64,000 nucleotides of DNA from assembly GCA_014871385.1 (NCBI GenBank), contig CM026426.1, forward strand, positions 88,224,886 through 88,288,885, given 5' to 3'. The DNA is from Ceratodon purpureus (lineage: Eukaryota; Streptophyta; Bryopsida; Pseudoditrichales; Ditrichaceae). Positions 25,725 through 37,035 of this stretch are shown piece by piece (position 1 is the first letter of the stretch; every line of letters begins with the position of its first letter). The translations under genes and the position numbers were made by a program. The notes under the pieces were generated by a model. It saw only the letters and a program-made list of their open reading frames with translations. It ran no database searches and had not been told where the DNA came from.

Positions 25725-26039
25725 TCAGTGGTCATCGTGGTCAGCAGCCTTTTTTTTAGTTATGGGTTCCATCATCCATGTACTCGGATTAGACAACCTG
25801 GAACAAGCATCTTGATGGAGCTGACCCAAGAGTCTCCCATCGTAGTATTTAACGGGTTGCTTCAGCAATTGCTTGTACTCCCCATCAATCAATTTTATTC
25901 CGGCTGCTTCTCTAAGGAGTCCCTTTCTCATTAAATTTTGCACAATGATGGGAGACAAATGACGCTGGATATTTGAAGAAGAGAAGCCAATGCAGGGGCA
26001 GAATTTTCCCATGCGCCCGAGAATCGTCACCTCCGCCAC
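25725..26039 (-). CDS. Hypothetical 104-residue ORF, head-to-head with copy C
   Basis: Starts with ATG at 26039 and ends at 25725. The middle ('LREAAGIKLIDGEYKQLLKQ', then 'YYDGRLL') has a balanced composition unlike the surrounding AT-rich noise, but I do not recognise it. It lies 175 bp upstream of the ATG of copy C on the opposite strand, so the two could share a divergent promoter. It may be an exon fragment. Confidence 0.3.
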   Translation of the reverse strand: MAEVTILGRMGKFCPCIGFSSSNIQRHLSPIIVQNLMRKGLLREAAGIKLIDGEYKQLLKQPVKYYDGRLLGQLHQDACSRLSNPSTWMMEPITKKKAADHDDH

Positions 26040-26214
26040 TCAGAACTGTGGATATGCTACAGCACGCACCTCGCTCCCGCCCACTGCAAAGGTTGACTCT
26101 GATCCCATTTGCAATTTGCTGTAGAAGCTCTTGATTTTTTATTAACCTTCTTCACTTGAAATCAGTGTGCCTAACATGTTGCGGTTGTTTGCCTCTCAGA
26201 TTGATTGTGTCGCC

Positions 26215-28212
26215 ATGGTGCAAGAGAAGAAGCGGAAATCCAGGGTTCCTCATACACCAACCAGGAGATTGAGCCGCAATGTGGTGATCGACTCCGACTA
26301 CAGTGACGAAGGCGAAGGATCCGGGACACTAATCTCACATGCCGAAGCAGATTTGGAAAGCATTGCCCAAGCGTTTGACGTGGGAAACTATGAGTGGGAT
26401 GTCCCACTGGATCTCACGGGAATCCCGGGACCATTGCAAGCTTCCATGATTAAGGTTGCTCCAGCAATCGTTGGCCGCGAAGCCGAGTACGATGCGGCGT
26501 TCTTCAGTGAGCAGGTTGGTAATCACTTTCTTTGATTCGCATAAGCTTGCTTCCTCCCTACTAGGTTTCAATTTAATTCTTCTTCGTTTCCTAAAGCTTG
26601 TGGCCCATACTGTTTCTCAGCTTGCTGCATAAGTTTGTTTTAGTTTGAATTGGACAATTGGAAGTTCATGCTTGCGGTCCAGTTTCTGTCAAGACTCTTT
26701 CAGCTTGCTCGAGCCGTTTTGTTTGTATTTGATTTTTCTTGCTTTTCTAAAGCTTGCGGCCCATACTGTTTCTCAGCTTGCTGCATAAGTTTGTTTTAGT
26801 TTGAATTGGACAATTGGAAGTTCATGCTTGCGGTCCAGTTTCTGTCAAGACTCTTTCAGCTTGCTCGAGCCGTTTTGTTTGTATTTGATTTTTCTTGCTT
26901 TTCTAAAGCTTGCCGCCCATACTGTTTCTAGTTTCTTTCAGCTTACTCTCCATTTTTTTTTGAATTTGATTTTACTCTAAATTGCGGAATCTTGCGGTCC
27001 AGCTTGTTTCAATAAGACTTCTTTATTTTTCAGGTTGGCTTGTGCAACAAAGGTGCCATGGTCGACGACGTTGGAATTGTTTACCCGCACATTTCGGACA
27101 GTGACATCACCAAGATCTGGAGGGTTGGAAATCAAGAAAACCGTTTTGAGATTATCAACTGCACCGACAAGGAGCAGGCTCGATTATTCAACAAACACTG
27201 CTACAAAGTCTATGGACACAGCCCCGACAACAAGTACTACTCCATGCGGTTTTTGAAGGGTGCCTTTGCAACATTCGTGCTCGGATTGGAGGTCAGCTGG
27301 ATGGCTGAAGCACTGCATTGTCGGAGCAGACGCATTGCCACGGCATTGAAGAATCCCCGCAAGCTTGGCCCCATCACACTCCGCTGCCAAGTTGAGGGCC
27401 TATGCGGCATCATCCGAAGCATATCCACAGCATCTCCATCTCCACCGACACTGGAAACCTTGGTCGATGCAGAGGAAAAGGCGGCGCAACTTGCGGCAGC
27501 AGATGAGATATCCGCAGCGGAGGGGCTTCGTGCACTTCAGAAGGAGAAGGATGACGCTGAGGCAGTTCTGAGAAGATACTCCACCAAGGATGTAGGAGAT
27601 GCCGAAGCAGCGAGTGCCGCAGCCGTGTTGGAGCAGAAAAGGCTCTTCCAATCGGGGACTCCAGCGGATTACAAGGCCCAGATGGAAGTGGTTCGGTCCA
27701 CCGCCGAAAAATTCGCTGATTTGCAGGAGGCCGTGATGACCGCTCGATTTACCATCAACCGTCTTGCTCAGGAGAATGGGCCACTCTCCATGGTTGCCGC
27801 GGTTTTCAAGCAATGTCAGGTGGCACGTGCTGTAGCTAATGCGGCATTCAAGAAGGCACGGATGGATAATTTGGTGTTGCGTCCCAAGTCTTTGTTCCAG
27901 TACCTGCATCGACAGTCGGTACCACCGGTTGGAGTTGCAAGTTTGAAGGATTGGTGCTCAATGTGCTCAAAGGGATTCGTGGCTGGGGCTGCTGTGCTCG
28001 GATCATGTGGTTGCCTTTTCCATAACACTTGTGTTGCAGAGATGATTGAATCCAAGTGTCACCGTTGCCTCTTTTGCGACACAGATCTTGACGCATCGTG
28101 GGTTGCACAATGGGGCGGGCAGTTGACTCCTGAGCAGGATCGTTGGATGGAGCAAACAGTGGACCTTGTCAAGCGTGTTGGAGAACCGTACCCCCCAGTT
28201 GCAAGGAACTAG
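26215..28212 (+). CDS. RING-family copy C, intact
   Basis: Exons 26215-26514 and 27034-28212 join in phase 0 to give 492 residues. The ATG at 26215 sits in 'cgccATGGt'; an upstream in-frame ATG at 26176 is possible. Order: basic head; acidic/S-rich region; N-terminal domain ('LDLTGIPGPLQ', 'IVGREAEYDAAFF', 'VGLCNKG', 'KVYGHSPDNKYYSMRFL'); coiled coil (~240-380); RING-like finger with C408, C411, C425, C427, H430, C433, C445 and C448. In a usual RING-H2 the C427 position ('CGCLFHNTC') is His; the Cys is shared with the other copies. 'SWVAQWG' follows. By analogy it could be an E3 ubiquitin ligase or a scaffold, but there is no direct evidence. It is the only fully open copy in the window and lies between the inverted arms. 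Confidence 0.75.
26515..27033 (+). other. Intron of copy C with 8-bp flanking direct repeat
   Basis: A 519-bp intron. 'CAGGTTGG' occurs across the 5' splice site and again across the 3' splice site; cutting after CAG in each gives a legal GT...AG intron and removes one repeat copy. Paralogue B has no intron here, and A has an uninterrupted 'CAGGTGGG' at the same codons. Confidence 0.75.
26591..26946. repeat. 156-bp tandem duplication inside the intron
   Basis: 'ctaaagcttg.ggcccatact' starts at 26591, 26747 and 26903, spacing exactly 156. The first two units are full and nearly identical; the third is truncated. Confidence 0.85.
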
Positions 28213-28640
28213 ATGAAAGTTGTGGTTCACTTTATATGCTGAAGCCTAGATTAGAACTCTAAGTTACTTCTAGAGCCCGTTTATCCCGGAACTTACTTTC
28301 TATCTCCTACTGTCTGTACGTAGAATGAAGCTTCTCAAACATTGAACATGCACATTTTGAGTCTTAATTGGTTGTTGCTAATTTTTCTGTGGAAATTGGT
28401 GACAAGTGATGCGGTAATCCCATTGAGTCGGTGGAGCTTATCTCTTTCGGGACTTCAAAGAGTATGATGTGTTTAAAAACTTATATGGTTCTAAATATTA
28501 AAATTGCATGTGTAATTTCAGTTTGATTTGTTTGATTTGCATAAGCTTGCTATCCACTTTGTTCCAATTTGATTTGATTTGATTTGCTCAAGCTTGCTGT
28601 CTAGATTGTTCAATATGGTGTAGGCTACTACTTAATTTAG
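28213..28640. other. 3' flank of copy C
   Basis: Presumed 3' UTR and spacer. It holds a short series of 'ttgatttgatttgctcaagcttgct' variants near 28530-28610, similar in wording to the intron of copy C. Confidence 0.35.
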
Positions 28641-29969
28641 AATTTCAGTTCTTATGCAATCCCGGGTTTGGAATATGGAGATGCTTATTAGTTATGCAGA
28701 CGTAAGATAAGCCTTGAAGCCTGATTTTCTTGGGCAATGATTTAACACCCTTGCCTAATTTGGCGTCCACTTAAAGCCATTAGGAATTTTTCATTTTTTT
28801 ATTTTTTTAAATTTTTAGCATCTCAGATTCAATATAAGTATGCTCGGAACATTCACCATTTCGTCAAAGCCTTGGTGGCTTGGTGTTCTGAGGCTTCGGA
28901 TCCGAACTGACGTGGCAGCCCCAGGGTGCTGGTGCCGGGTTCAAATCCACCCTCCGACACCCACCCCACCACGCTTTCGGATGCCCAGTTGACGGTGCAA
29001 AATGCTTTTTTTTTTAATTTTTTTTTTTAATAAATTATTTTCACTGAGGTGTTCTTTTACTGGATATGAAAATATTACTATCACCATATGAAAATTTGCA
29101 GGTTTGTCCACGTGTGAACAAATACTTGTTTATATTTTCTGAAAAAATAAGATTTGTCTTTGCAAAAAAAAGTTTTTGGTATTTGAGTATTTAAAAAAAT
29201 TCTCTCCTAAATAACCTTGCATGGCTTGATTTAAGCTTGATAAATATTAATTAAAAAACCTTTTCATGTTTCCATTTTTTATGGATAGAATTTTATTTTT
29301 ATTTTTATTCTTAGATTTATTTGTAAATAAACCTACTACCCTATTATAATAATGGACTATAAAGTCACAAGATAATGTGGTTTGGACTAATGTATTTATA
29401 TGATTTTTTGTAGGTGAAACGAATGGAAAGGGATGAAAATTACCAAAATGGATGGAAACTTGCAAGGAAGAATGAATGTTTATGAACCTAAGAAATGAAA
29501 ATCACCATAGTAAACAATCCCACTTTATTCAATCCGGCACTTATAGTGGGTGGCTCGGAAACCGTACCAATTTTGGATTGGTAGGCTCGGTGGGGATCTA
29601 TAAAAAGAATTCAATTTTGGAAGATGGATAAAGTGTACAGAGAAGTGGACCAATTGGCATAATTAATTTTGGATTAATACTGAATTAGTTATGAATTTTG
29701 GAAGGGGAACTTGTAGGTGGCTCAAGAACTGCTCGGCCTAAAATGTACACCATAAGTACATAGAAATTTGAAATTGCAAGCTATAATGTACCTTCTGCTT
29801 GGAGAGGTCTACCCTACGATTTGAGGCCCTCGCGTGGGTTTTGAGCCACATATCCTATAGGTTGGTTTTCAATATCCATATGCATGGTACCTTTAAAAGA
29901 TATTCTCTTCATTTGCACAAAGTTCCAAAGAATCCAAGTTCCCGGCTAGGGTGGTCATTCTTTCGCCAG
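28641..29969 (+). repeat. Right arm of the 1329-bp inverted repeat
   Basis: Counterpart of 23915-25243. It contains one SINE-like unit (about 28835-29005) whose sequence differs at several bases from the left-arm unit and at some of these agrees with the fourth unit of the 14625 array. The rest matches the left arm almost perfectly. Confidence 0.85.
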
Positions 29970-31710
29970 TTTGCTCATGGGTTAGTTCTTGGGGCAATGG
30001 GGGCAGGAAATCAAAATCCAGATTTGGGATTAGCTAGAATAACGGCACTAGGGTGAACATGAAGTAATCATAGATTTTGGGTTCTTGTGTGTTGACGGTT
30101 GGGAATTTTCAAGACGGTTGATCGTTGTCTGCAGGTTTTTCTTGGATAGAAACTTAAATTTTTGGATGAAAAATGGATGGATAGAAAATGAATGGAGGAG
30201 AAATGGATGGATCAATTATGAATTATGGATCAATATGTTGCTAATTCAATGTCATCAAAGGAAAGGGACATGATATAAGACAGAATAAGAAAATGAGATT
30301 GAAGTGGGTCAGAACAATTACTTGATTTATTCAAATTGAAAAGAATTTTAATTGTGTACTCATCCTACGGTGGATTGTTTAAGTGAAACATGGATGAAAA
30401 ATAAAGTTTCAATGAAATATCAAAGTGAACTAATCTTTCTGTGCAGTACTGTGCACAGAAATAAATCCAATAAAAATCAAATGGAAAAAAAGGATTGAAG
30501 GTAGGCAAGCTGAGAAAAAGAATCCATATTTGCTGAAATTTAAATGAAACATCGATTTTTCTTAATTCATACAATAGATGGATGAAAAATGGATGGATGG
30601 AAGTTTGTCAAGCAAATGAAGAACTTTGACATAGGAATTTGCAGCATCGACAGTGCATGACAATTGAGAATACCAATTCTGCAAGGAGTGAGTATTTGAA
30701 CTTTGGATGCATCTCATCTGTACATCAATGGCAATGTCACTTTTAAACCGTAAACCTCCGACATTCCAAGCTCAAAACGATGCTAATTACCCTAAAAATT
30801 ACCATTGTGTACAACAACTTCTCTAATACATAATCTGCTACTACCAGAGAATTATAAAATACAACCTCAAAGGACGTTGTCAAATTTTACTAAACGTTAG
30901 CGCTTTCTAGTGTCAGCATCATAAAGGCGGCTTTAAGATTGAGGTGATCATGGTTGCAAATTATCCACTATGCTTCTTTGAGTCAGATTCCTTCAATCAC
31001 GTAGTACAAGGGTTGACTACTGTGATAAGCATGAACTGGAGAATTTGGGTAGGAGATCAGGTTCAGGGACACATGAGATCGATTGATCGAGGCGTTCCCA
31101 TCAAGCAGCAATACTCCATGTCCTTTCCAAGGTGAGAGCCGACTTTTGAAACCGGTTTTGCAAATCAGTCCAAAAAAATTAAACGGTTTAATAATGCTGG
31201 AGCCCAACTACCAAGGGCAGAATTCACATTTTTTGATCGCATTTTCTAGGCTCCACTGACTAGGACCTTCTCAATCAACTTGTACATGTTGCATGGGCTA
31301 GGCAGCGTTGACACACTCCATCATGATGGTTGAAGGATGTGTACCGAAAACAGTGACTGGGCGGGAGAATTTATGAAATTCACCACTCTAATTCATCGTT
31401 TGAACTTACAACATCAAGGGTACAGTCCAGGACCCTCCTTCATCGATCCTCACCCCATTAGAGCCACTCGATTAATCCACCCCACTTCATTGATCAAACA
31501 GACCACATCACGAGTACGTAAGTTGACTTATTCCAATGTTCATACAATGATAATACATCTGACTAAGAAGGACAAGGACTTCAGGATATTAGACTCACAC
31601 CTCCAGGAAGATGTTCTCTCATTCTCTACGCCCTGCAACCAACTTTCTCATTCAACCCCGCATCTTCTCTCCCAAACTCCTCCTTAATTCTGCTGTAGCA
31701 ATCTAGCTCG
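29970..31710. other. Spacer upstream of copy D
   Basis: 30150-30230 and 30575-30605 contain 'atggatgaaaaatggatgg'-type short repeats, also seen at ~35410-35480. 30340-30480 is a reverse copy of the repeat at 13843. 31337-31687 is open in one frame but unremarkable and may be the 5' UTR of copy D. Confidence 0.4.
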
Positions 31711-33752
31711 ATGAGGAAAAGCAAGAAGCCACAGCGAGTGCTTGTGCCAGAAGTTCAGGCGAGTTCTAGTGAGACTAGCTCCTTCGAAACACCTCTTAGT
31801 TCTGATTTCATCAATCCATCGATTTGGGCTGAGGCATTCGACTTGAGCGGAGTAGGTGAGAATATGAGAAAGCACCTCACAACCGTGGCTCCGTTTCTAC
31901 TAGGAGATGCCGCAGTCTATAGTTCTGAGTTTTTCGCTGACGTGGGAGGGTTGTGTAGCAACGGCGTCCCATTCAAGAAGTTGAGAGATGAGCACAAGCT
32001 CCCTTTGGAAGCCATTGTGGGCACCTATCCGCTCAACAAGAATGAAAATCGGCACCCTCTCCGCCACATGACTGATGATGTAGCCGCAAGAGCTCTTCGG
32101 ATGTACCAGCGTGTCTATGGCAGGACTGCTCCAGACAACGGAGAATTCGGGATTGCCTTTGTCAGGGGCTTGATGCTTGACACAAAACGGTGGAAGATCA
32201 ACTGGGCCGAAGGTGCGGCAGAGATTGCAAAGGTATGTTTCTTGCATACAGTTTCCTACCCCATTCTACTGTCGATGCACGTTCATGATTTTCGTCTTGT
32301 TCCTCAACTGTCGATGCATTCCCACGATTTTTGTCTTGTTCATTACTAACTGCGAGTTTGGATGAAGCAGAGCCGCCTCAAGACCCCTGTCCTGAATCCA
32401 GGGAAGCTCACCCCACCGTGCTTGCGCGAGCAGATCCAAGCCATGTTGAAGTTGTTCAGGGCAGTAGTCGACAAAATGGTCCGCGAGAAGAATGCGGCAG
32501 CGAAGCCCTTGCAAGCCGAGGGAGCTGTGTCGCGACCAGTGGGCATACATCGACAGCCACGTAGTGCAGTGACGTCGGAGGAAGCACGTCGCAAGTCCCC
32601 GCTTGGCAAGCTAAATGTGGTGGTGAAGGGTCCCACCGAAGCAGTGCCTCAGACTCCCCCAACCTCACCAACGCAGCCACGTGAGAGGAAGCTCACGGAG
32701 AGGAGTGTAGGTGCTTCGCTGGAGATCAAGCCTTCAGCCCAAGGTTCTGAACAACTGCGTAAGCAACGTTTCATAAAGGAGGCCGCATTAGTCAAGGTGA
32801 AAGACGAGCTAGAGCGTGCTGAAATCGCGCTCGCTATGCGGGAGACCAATCGCCAGGAGCTGTTGCGCTTGGAGCAATCAAAATGGGAGGAATTCGCCGG
32901 GATCCAGCAATCCAAGCAAGGCATGGTACTGGACGACGCCTCGAAGAAGGTGGTTGATACACGCCAGCGATCTCTCATGGAGGATGCGGTTGCCATCTCC
33001 ACAAAGCTCGCGGCCTTGGTCCCCGAGATATCGCACTGGACTTTGGAAGCTGCAAATTTGCGATTGCAGTTGACCCCGCTTCAGGAGTCTATTAACAATT
33101 CAGCGCCAGAATTGACGTCCTCGTGGTGGCAAAGAGCTGCATACGCCCACGACAATTCTATTCGACATTCCCAGTAAAACTTGATGAAATGGTCCCGCTG
33201 AAGATGGACCTCCCATGTGCAGAATGCAGTCGTTATTGGGCGGATATGGCTCTAGTGAACCTACCTTGCGGATGCCTTTTTCACCCGAGCTGCCTGTTCC
33301 AAGTTGCTTTATCCTCCAAACCTTATTGTCTTGGATGCAACACTAAGCCTTCTGTAGGCTGGATGGGCCAATGGGGCTTTAAATCAAACTTTGCTACAGC
33401 TGAGGCAGCATCATTGGCCGTTAACAGATCAGGCTGGGCGCCTCCTTTGACTCGCATCGAGGCCATGGCTATCAGTACTAAGCGCAAGATCGTTGACGCA
33501 TCGCCCAGCAAACTTTCCTCCCCCAAACGACTCTGCCATGCAAGCATGTTCACAAAGCAGCCCGACGTTGAAGACAACGCGCACATCCCTTTGACACCTG
33601 ATATCCCTCCACGTGCTGCCGTAGGAGGTGTCGACGCTGATGCTTTGACATGCGCTCTTACCCTTCACAGCAAGTCACAGGTTGAAGTGGGAGAGGAAGT
33701 AGCAAGTGCCAGCCCGCACCATGCACAGTGCGAAATACAGCAAAGGGAGTAG
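31711..33752 (+). pseudogene. RING-family copy D, diverged, frameshifted
   Basis: Exon 1 (31711-32232) holds a diverged N-terminal domain ('FDLSGVGENMRKHL', 'FLLGDAAVYSSEFF', 'GGLC', 'RVYGRTAPDN', 'INWAEGAAEIAK'). A 138-bp intron (32233-32370) has a clear branch-point-like 'actaac' and joins in phase 0 to exon 2, which holds a linker and a coiled coil. Near 33110-33123 the frame shifts; the next frame resumes with 'RPRQFYSTFP' (aligned with 'RPKSLFQYLH' of C) and a finger with CAEC, then 'PCGCLFHPSC', then CLGC, then 'GWMGQWG'. After it comes a ~110-residue tail absent from B and C, with a bipartite-NLS-like 'KRK...SPKRLC'. Past the TAG at 33752, a third frame (to 33934) looks more protein-like, suggesting a second shift. 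The intron is at a position not used by A, B or C. Confidence 0.6.
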
Positions 33753-33934
33753 AAAGTGACACTGTCATGCACGCAAGCCAATACGCTGTATCATCTGGCC
33801 CCACTGAACCCACGGATGCACAGGAAAACTCGCGGGACGGAACTGTAGGTGAAACAACTCGTACAGAGTATGGGGATATTCTCAACATCGCAAGTGAGGC
33901 GGCAGCAGAAGCAATTCCAACTACACCATCATGA

Positions 33935-34150
33935 TCATAAGAGTGAGCGTAGTTTAGTACAACGTAGAGGGGTAGTCTTAACAAACCTAGGGGGTTTGGT
34001 GCAGCTAGAAGATGAAAAAACACCAGAGTCGGTGGCTTTTTATAACACCACCGTGTGATAAGTATCTATCCGCTCCACTTCAATGGAACTTGAAACGCTG
34101 CTTTTTTCACAACATTCCAAAACTTAGTGAATGCTGTTTATCTAGAAGTC
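33935..34150. other. 3' flank of copy D
   Basis: No recognisable feature; leads into the ~300-bp repeat family. Confidence 0.3.
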
Positions 34151-34154
34151 GATG

Positions 34155-34480
34155 GTATTAATGGTACAATAATCAATCCATGGTAATAGGCCGCTGCTTT
34201 CGTGACTTCTGATTCCTGTTTTAAAGACACATATGCATTAATCGTTTTCTCTCTTTATTGCTTGCTGAAGCAAGCAAGAGAAACTACATTAACCCAAAGT
34301 TCTGTTTTCAAGTTATTGGAGAAGTTCTATGCACACTTTTGAAGGAAGGATTAGCTTACTTTCTGGTACCTTCAAGTTTTATTTTGTGGATGTTGCTTGA
34401 ATCCTCCCTTAATTAAATTCTTTTTGTTTTTTCCTTTTTTTTTGTTTTTATATTTTTTGAGTGTGTTGTGGAGTTTTACA
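34155..34480 (+). repeat. ~300-bp repeat family, unit 1
   Basis: Runs from 'caataatcaatccatggta' through 'ccgctgctttcgtg', 'cttgctgaagcaagcaag', 'aagttctatgc' and 'ggattagctta' to a T-rich end. Related units start at about 38208 (after the CACTA element), 38521 (continuing after the LTR element at 47786) and 48364. It serves as an empty-site reference for both insertions. Confidence 0.75.
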
Positions 34481-34850
34481 ACCTCTGGTTTTAGAATCAT
34501 AAATTAACTCTAAAATATATTGAGGTTCTATGAAGTTAAGAGCGGTGACTTATGCAATTCTACGCTTTTTGGCTTCATGAATTACAAGCTCAGCCATCTT
34601 GCTATAAAATAAATGACTATAGACAACTGAGGTATAAAGCAATAGAGTGTAAGGCAATAGATATTTATATATACATTGTAATGAATAAAAATAATAATAC
34701 CATTACTTGAACTAGCTTTTGCTTTACCTTTCAAAATAAAAGTAATTTCAAAAGTATTAAGTATGTAGTAAATTCAAAAAATATAAAAACATGCATTAAA
34801 TTTAAAAGTATAAAAATGCATATAATATTCCAAAAATGTAAAAGTATGTA

Positions 34851-35059
34851 CTCCCTCCGTCTCACTAAAAGAGCACGGTTTGATAAAATAATATGTCTCA
34901 AAAAAAAAAAAGGTTTTTAAATTTGGCCAACTTATTTCTAAATTGGCAGCCTATTTCTAAATTTGTTATCACTTATTTCTAAATTTGTCCAACTTGTTTC
35001 TAAATTCAGAATTGTCCTTAAATCTGCTATTATTTCCAAACCATGATCTTTTAGTGAGA
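34851..35059. mobile_element. Stowaway-like MITE, right end degraded
   Basis: Begins TA-'ctccctccgtctcactaaaa', the classic Tc1/mariner Stowaway terminus. 'tctcactaaaaga.ca.ggtttg' returns in reverse complement at 35037-35059, but the outer nine bases of the right terminus are lost. AT-rich interior with a repeated 'tatttctaaatttg' motif. Non-autonomous. Confidence 0.65.
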
Positions 35060-35106
35060 ATTATGTATTAAAACAAGGTGAAAACTTTATGTTCTAAAAC
35101 TGTAGA

Positions 35107-35270
35107 TGGTGCCCCAACTAATGCAGTTGGGGGCCCCAACTATTACAGCTTGGGCTCTCAACTATTACAGCTGGCCCCCAACTAATGCAGTTGGGACCTC
35201 CAACTAATGCAGTTGGGACCTCCAACTAATGCAGTTAGGACCTCCAACTAATGCAGCTGGGGGCCCCCAC
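35107..35270. repeat. ~25-bp minisatellite whose units are hairpins
   Basis: Seven or so units based on 'ccaactaatgcagttgg' plus 'gacct'. CCAACT and AGTTGG pair perfectly, so each unit can form a six-base-pair stem. Confidence 0.75.
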
Positions 35271-35984
35271 TTCCACACTGTATTCATTAAATTGGCAAAT
35301 CTTGTTTATATTTGCCGTGGTCTCTGGGTTCTTGTCTGTTGATGGTTAGGAATTTTCTAGAGGGTTAATTGTTGTCTACAGGTTTTTTTTGGGGTACAAT
35401 TTTAATTTCTTCGATGAAAAATGGATGGATAAAAAATGTATGAATGGATGAAAATTAGATGGATGAAAAATGGTTGGATGCAAGGGGTTCAGTCACTGAA
35501 GAACTCTCACATTAGGAATTTGCAGTATTGACAATGCATGACAATTATGTGATATTTTATTTTTCAATATGTTGCTAATTCCATGTCATCAAGGGAAAGG
35601 GAGATGATATAAGACAGAATAAAAAATGAGGTCGGAGTGGGTCAGAACAATTACTTGATTTATTGAAATCTAATAGTACAATAATCAATCCATGGTACCA
35701 CTATGCCAGAGATGCGTCAAAATTGACGTAAATCCACACTATCCTGAATTAGTGTGGAAAAAATATCCAATTAAACGTGGCGCGCTTCAAGGGTTTTAAC
35801 GTGAAAAAGTCACCAATAACGTCACTGCGTCAAAGAGGATATGGGTGAAACGCGAATAGAATTTATACGTTCAAAATAACGACATCACGTTAAATTAAAC
35901 AGGCACGTTCCTGTTGGACAGTAATTTTTTCACCTACTTTTTTACTTCAAGGAACTTTAGATAAGACTAAATATAGTAAGTCTC

Positions 35985-36630
35985 CACGTCAGCACGTTTC
36001 TTATAACAGGGAGGACGTTTATCTTAACAGGTGCTACGTTAAAATGTGTTAAAAAAAACGTAACACATTGACTGACGTGGAATGAGTGCGCTGACGTGGA
36101 ATGCTTGAAGAGTCAATGGCTGACGGGGAAGGTAGTTTTGACTATGGTTGACAATAGTAGTATCCAGAGCAGCGCGTTTCTTATAACATTGAGGCGTTAC
36201 AGATAACATGTGCCACGTTCAAGTGTGTTAAAAAAAACGTACTGAGAAGTCTGACGTGGAATGAGTGCGCTGACGTGGAATGCGTTGTAGAGTGATAGGC
36301 TGACGTGGAAGGTTTAAGGTTTGACCAGTCAAGCAATGTTTGAGAGCTCTGAGGGGGCTGTCAACATTGATGCGCGCGTTTCTTGTGACAGAGAGTGCGT
36401 TAAGATGTGTTACAGAAAACGTATGAACATATCTGACGTGGAATGCGTGCACAGACGTGGAACGTGTGCGTGGAGGAATTTGGTGACGTGGAATGTAAGA
36501 TTTGACCTGCAATATTTTATTTGGGAGTCTAGGAGGCTGTCAATAGTGACGCACGCGTTTCTTGGGTCAGAAAGTGCGTTTCTTGTAACGGGAAGTGCGT
36601 TACTTGTAACATAAAGTGCGTTCAAATGTA
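35985..36630. repeat. ~180-bp subterminal repeats of the CACTA element
   Basis: 'gacgtggaatg' occurs at 36073 and 36093, again at 36253 and 36272, and again at 36434, with close variants at 36302, 36453 and 36484. A 'gcgcgtttcttataac' block precedes each group. The period is about 180 bp, with four blocks. The same GACGTGG motif returns near the other end (37887, 37930). Confidence 0.75.
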
Positions 36631-36779
36631 TTACAAAAAATGAAGGTAGCTAGGGTTGGCGGCTAGGGTTTGGCGGCTAGGGATTAACGGCTAGGGTTTG
36701 GCGGCTAGGTTTTTGAGGAGGTTTTGGAGTGAAGATTGACTCTTTTTCTCTCTATCTGGGTGTTTCAGATGGAGCTAGG

Positions 36780-36955
36780 AGTGTGTGTGTGTGTGAGTAT
36801 GGAGCAAGGAGTGTGTGTGAGTGTGGAGCTAGGAGTGTGTGTGTGTGTGTGTGTATGAGTATGGAGCAAGGAGTGTGTGTGAGTGTGGATCTAGGAGTGT
36901 GTGTATGTGTGTGTGTGTGTGTGTGAGTGTGGAGCTAGGAATGTGTGTGTGTGTG
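36780..36955. repeat. (GT)n-based minisatellite in the CACTA interior
   Basis: Alternating (gt)n runs and 'gagtatggagcaaggag' or 'gagtgtggagctaggag' segments, about four cycles. The Cys/Val-rich ORF read across it is an artefact. Confidence 0.8.
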
Positions 36956-37035
36956 TGAAAGTGTAGAAGTTGAATTTTACTTTCACGAAGCCATTACTTT
37001 CCTCTATCCTAATGATGACGCAATTGTGTATACAG

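Noticed and set aside
33753..34058. Readthrough extension of copy D in its own frame
   Set aside because: Open apart from two TAGs, but the composition is not protein-like; another frame (33728-33934) looks more like coding sequence, so a frameshift is more likely.
36655..36715. Telomere-like repeat ('ctagggttt')
   Set aside because: Units are irregular and do not match TTTAGGG; they lie inside the CACTA element.
36729..36926. Cys/Val-rich ORF
   Set aside because: Translation of a (GT)n microsatellite.
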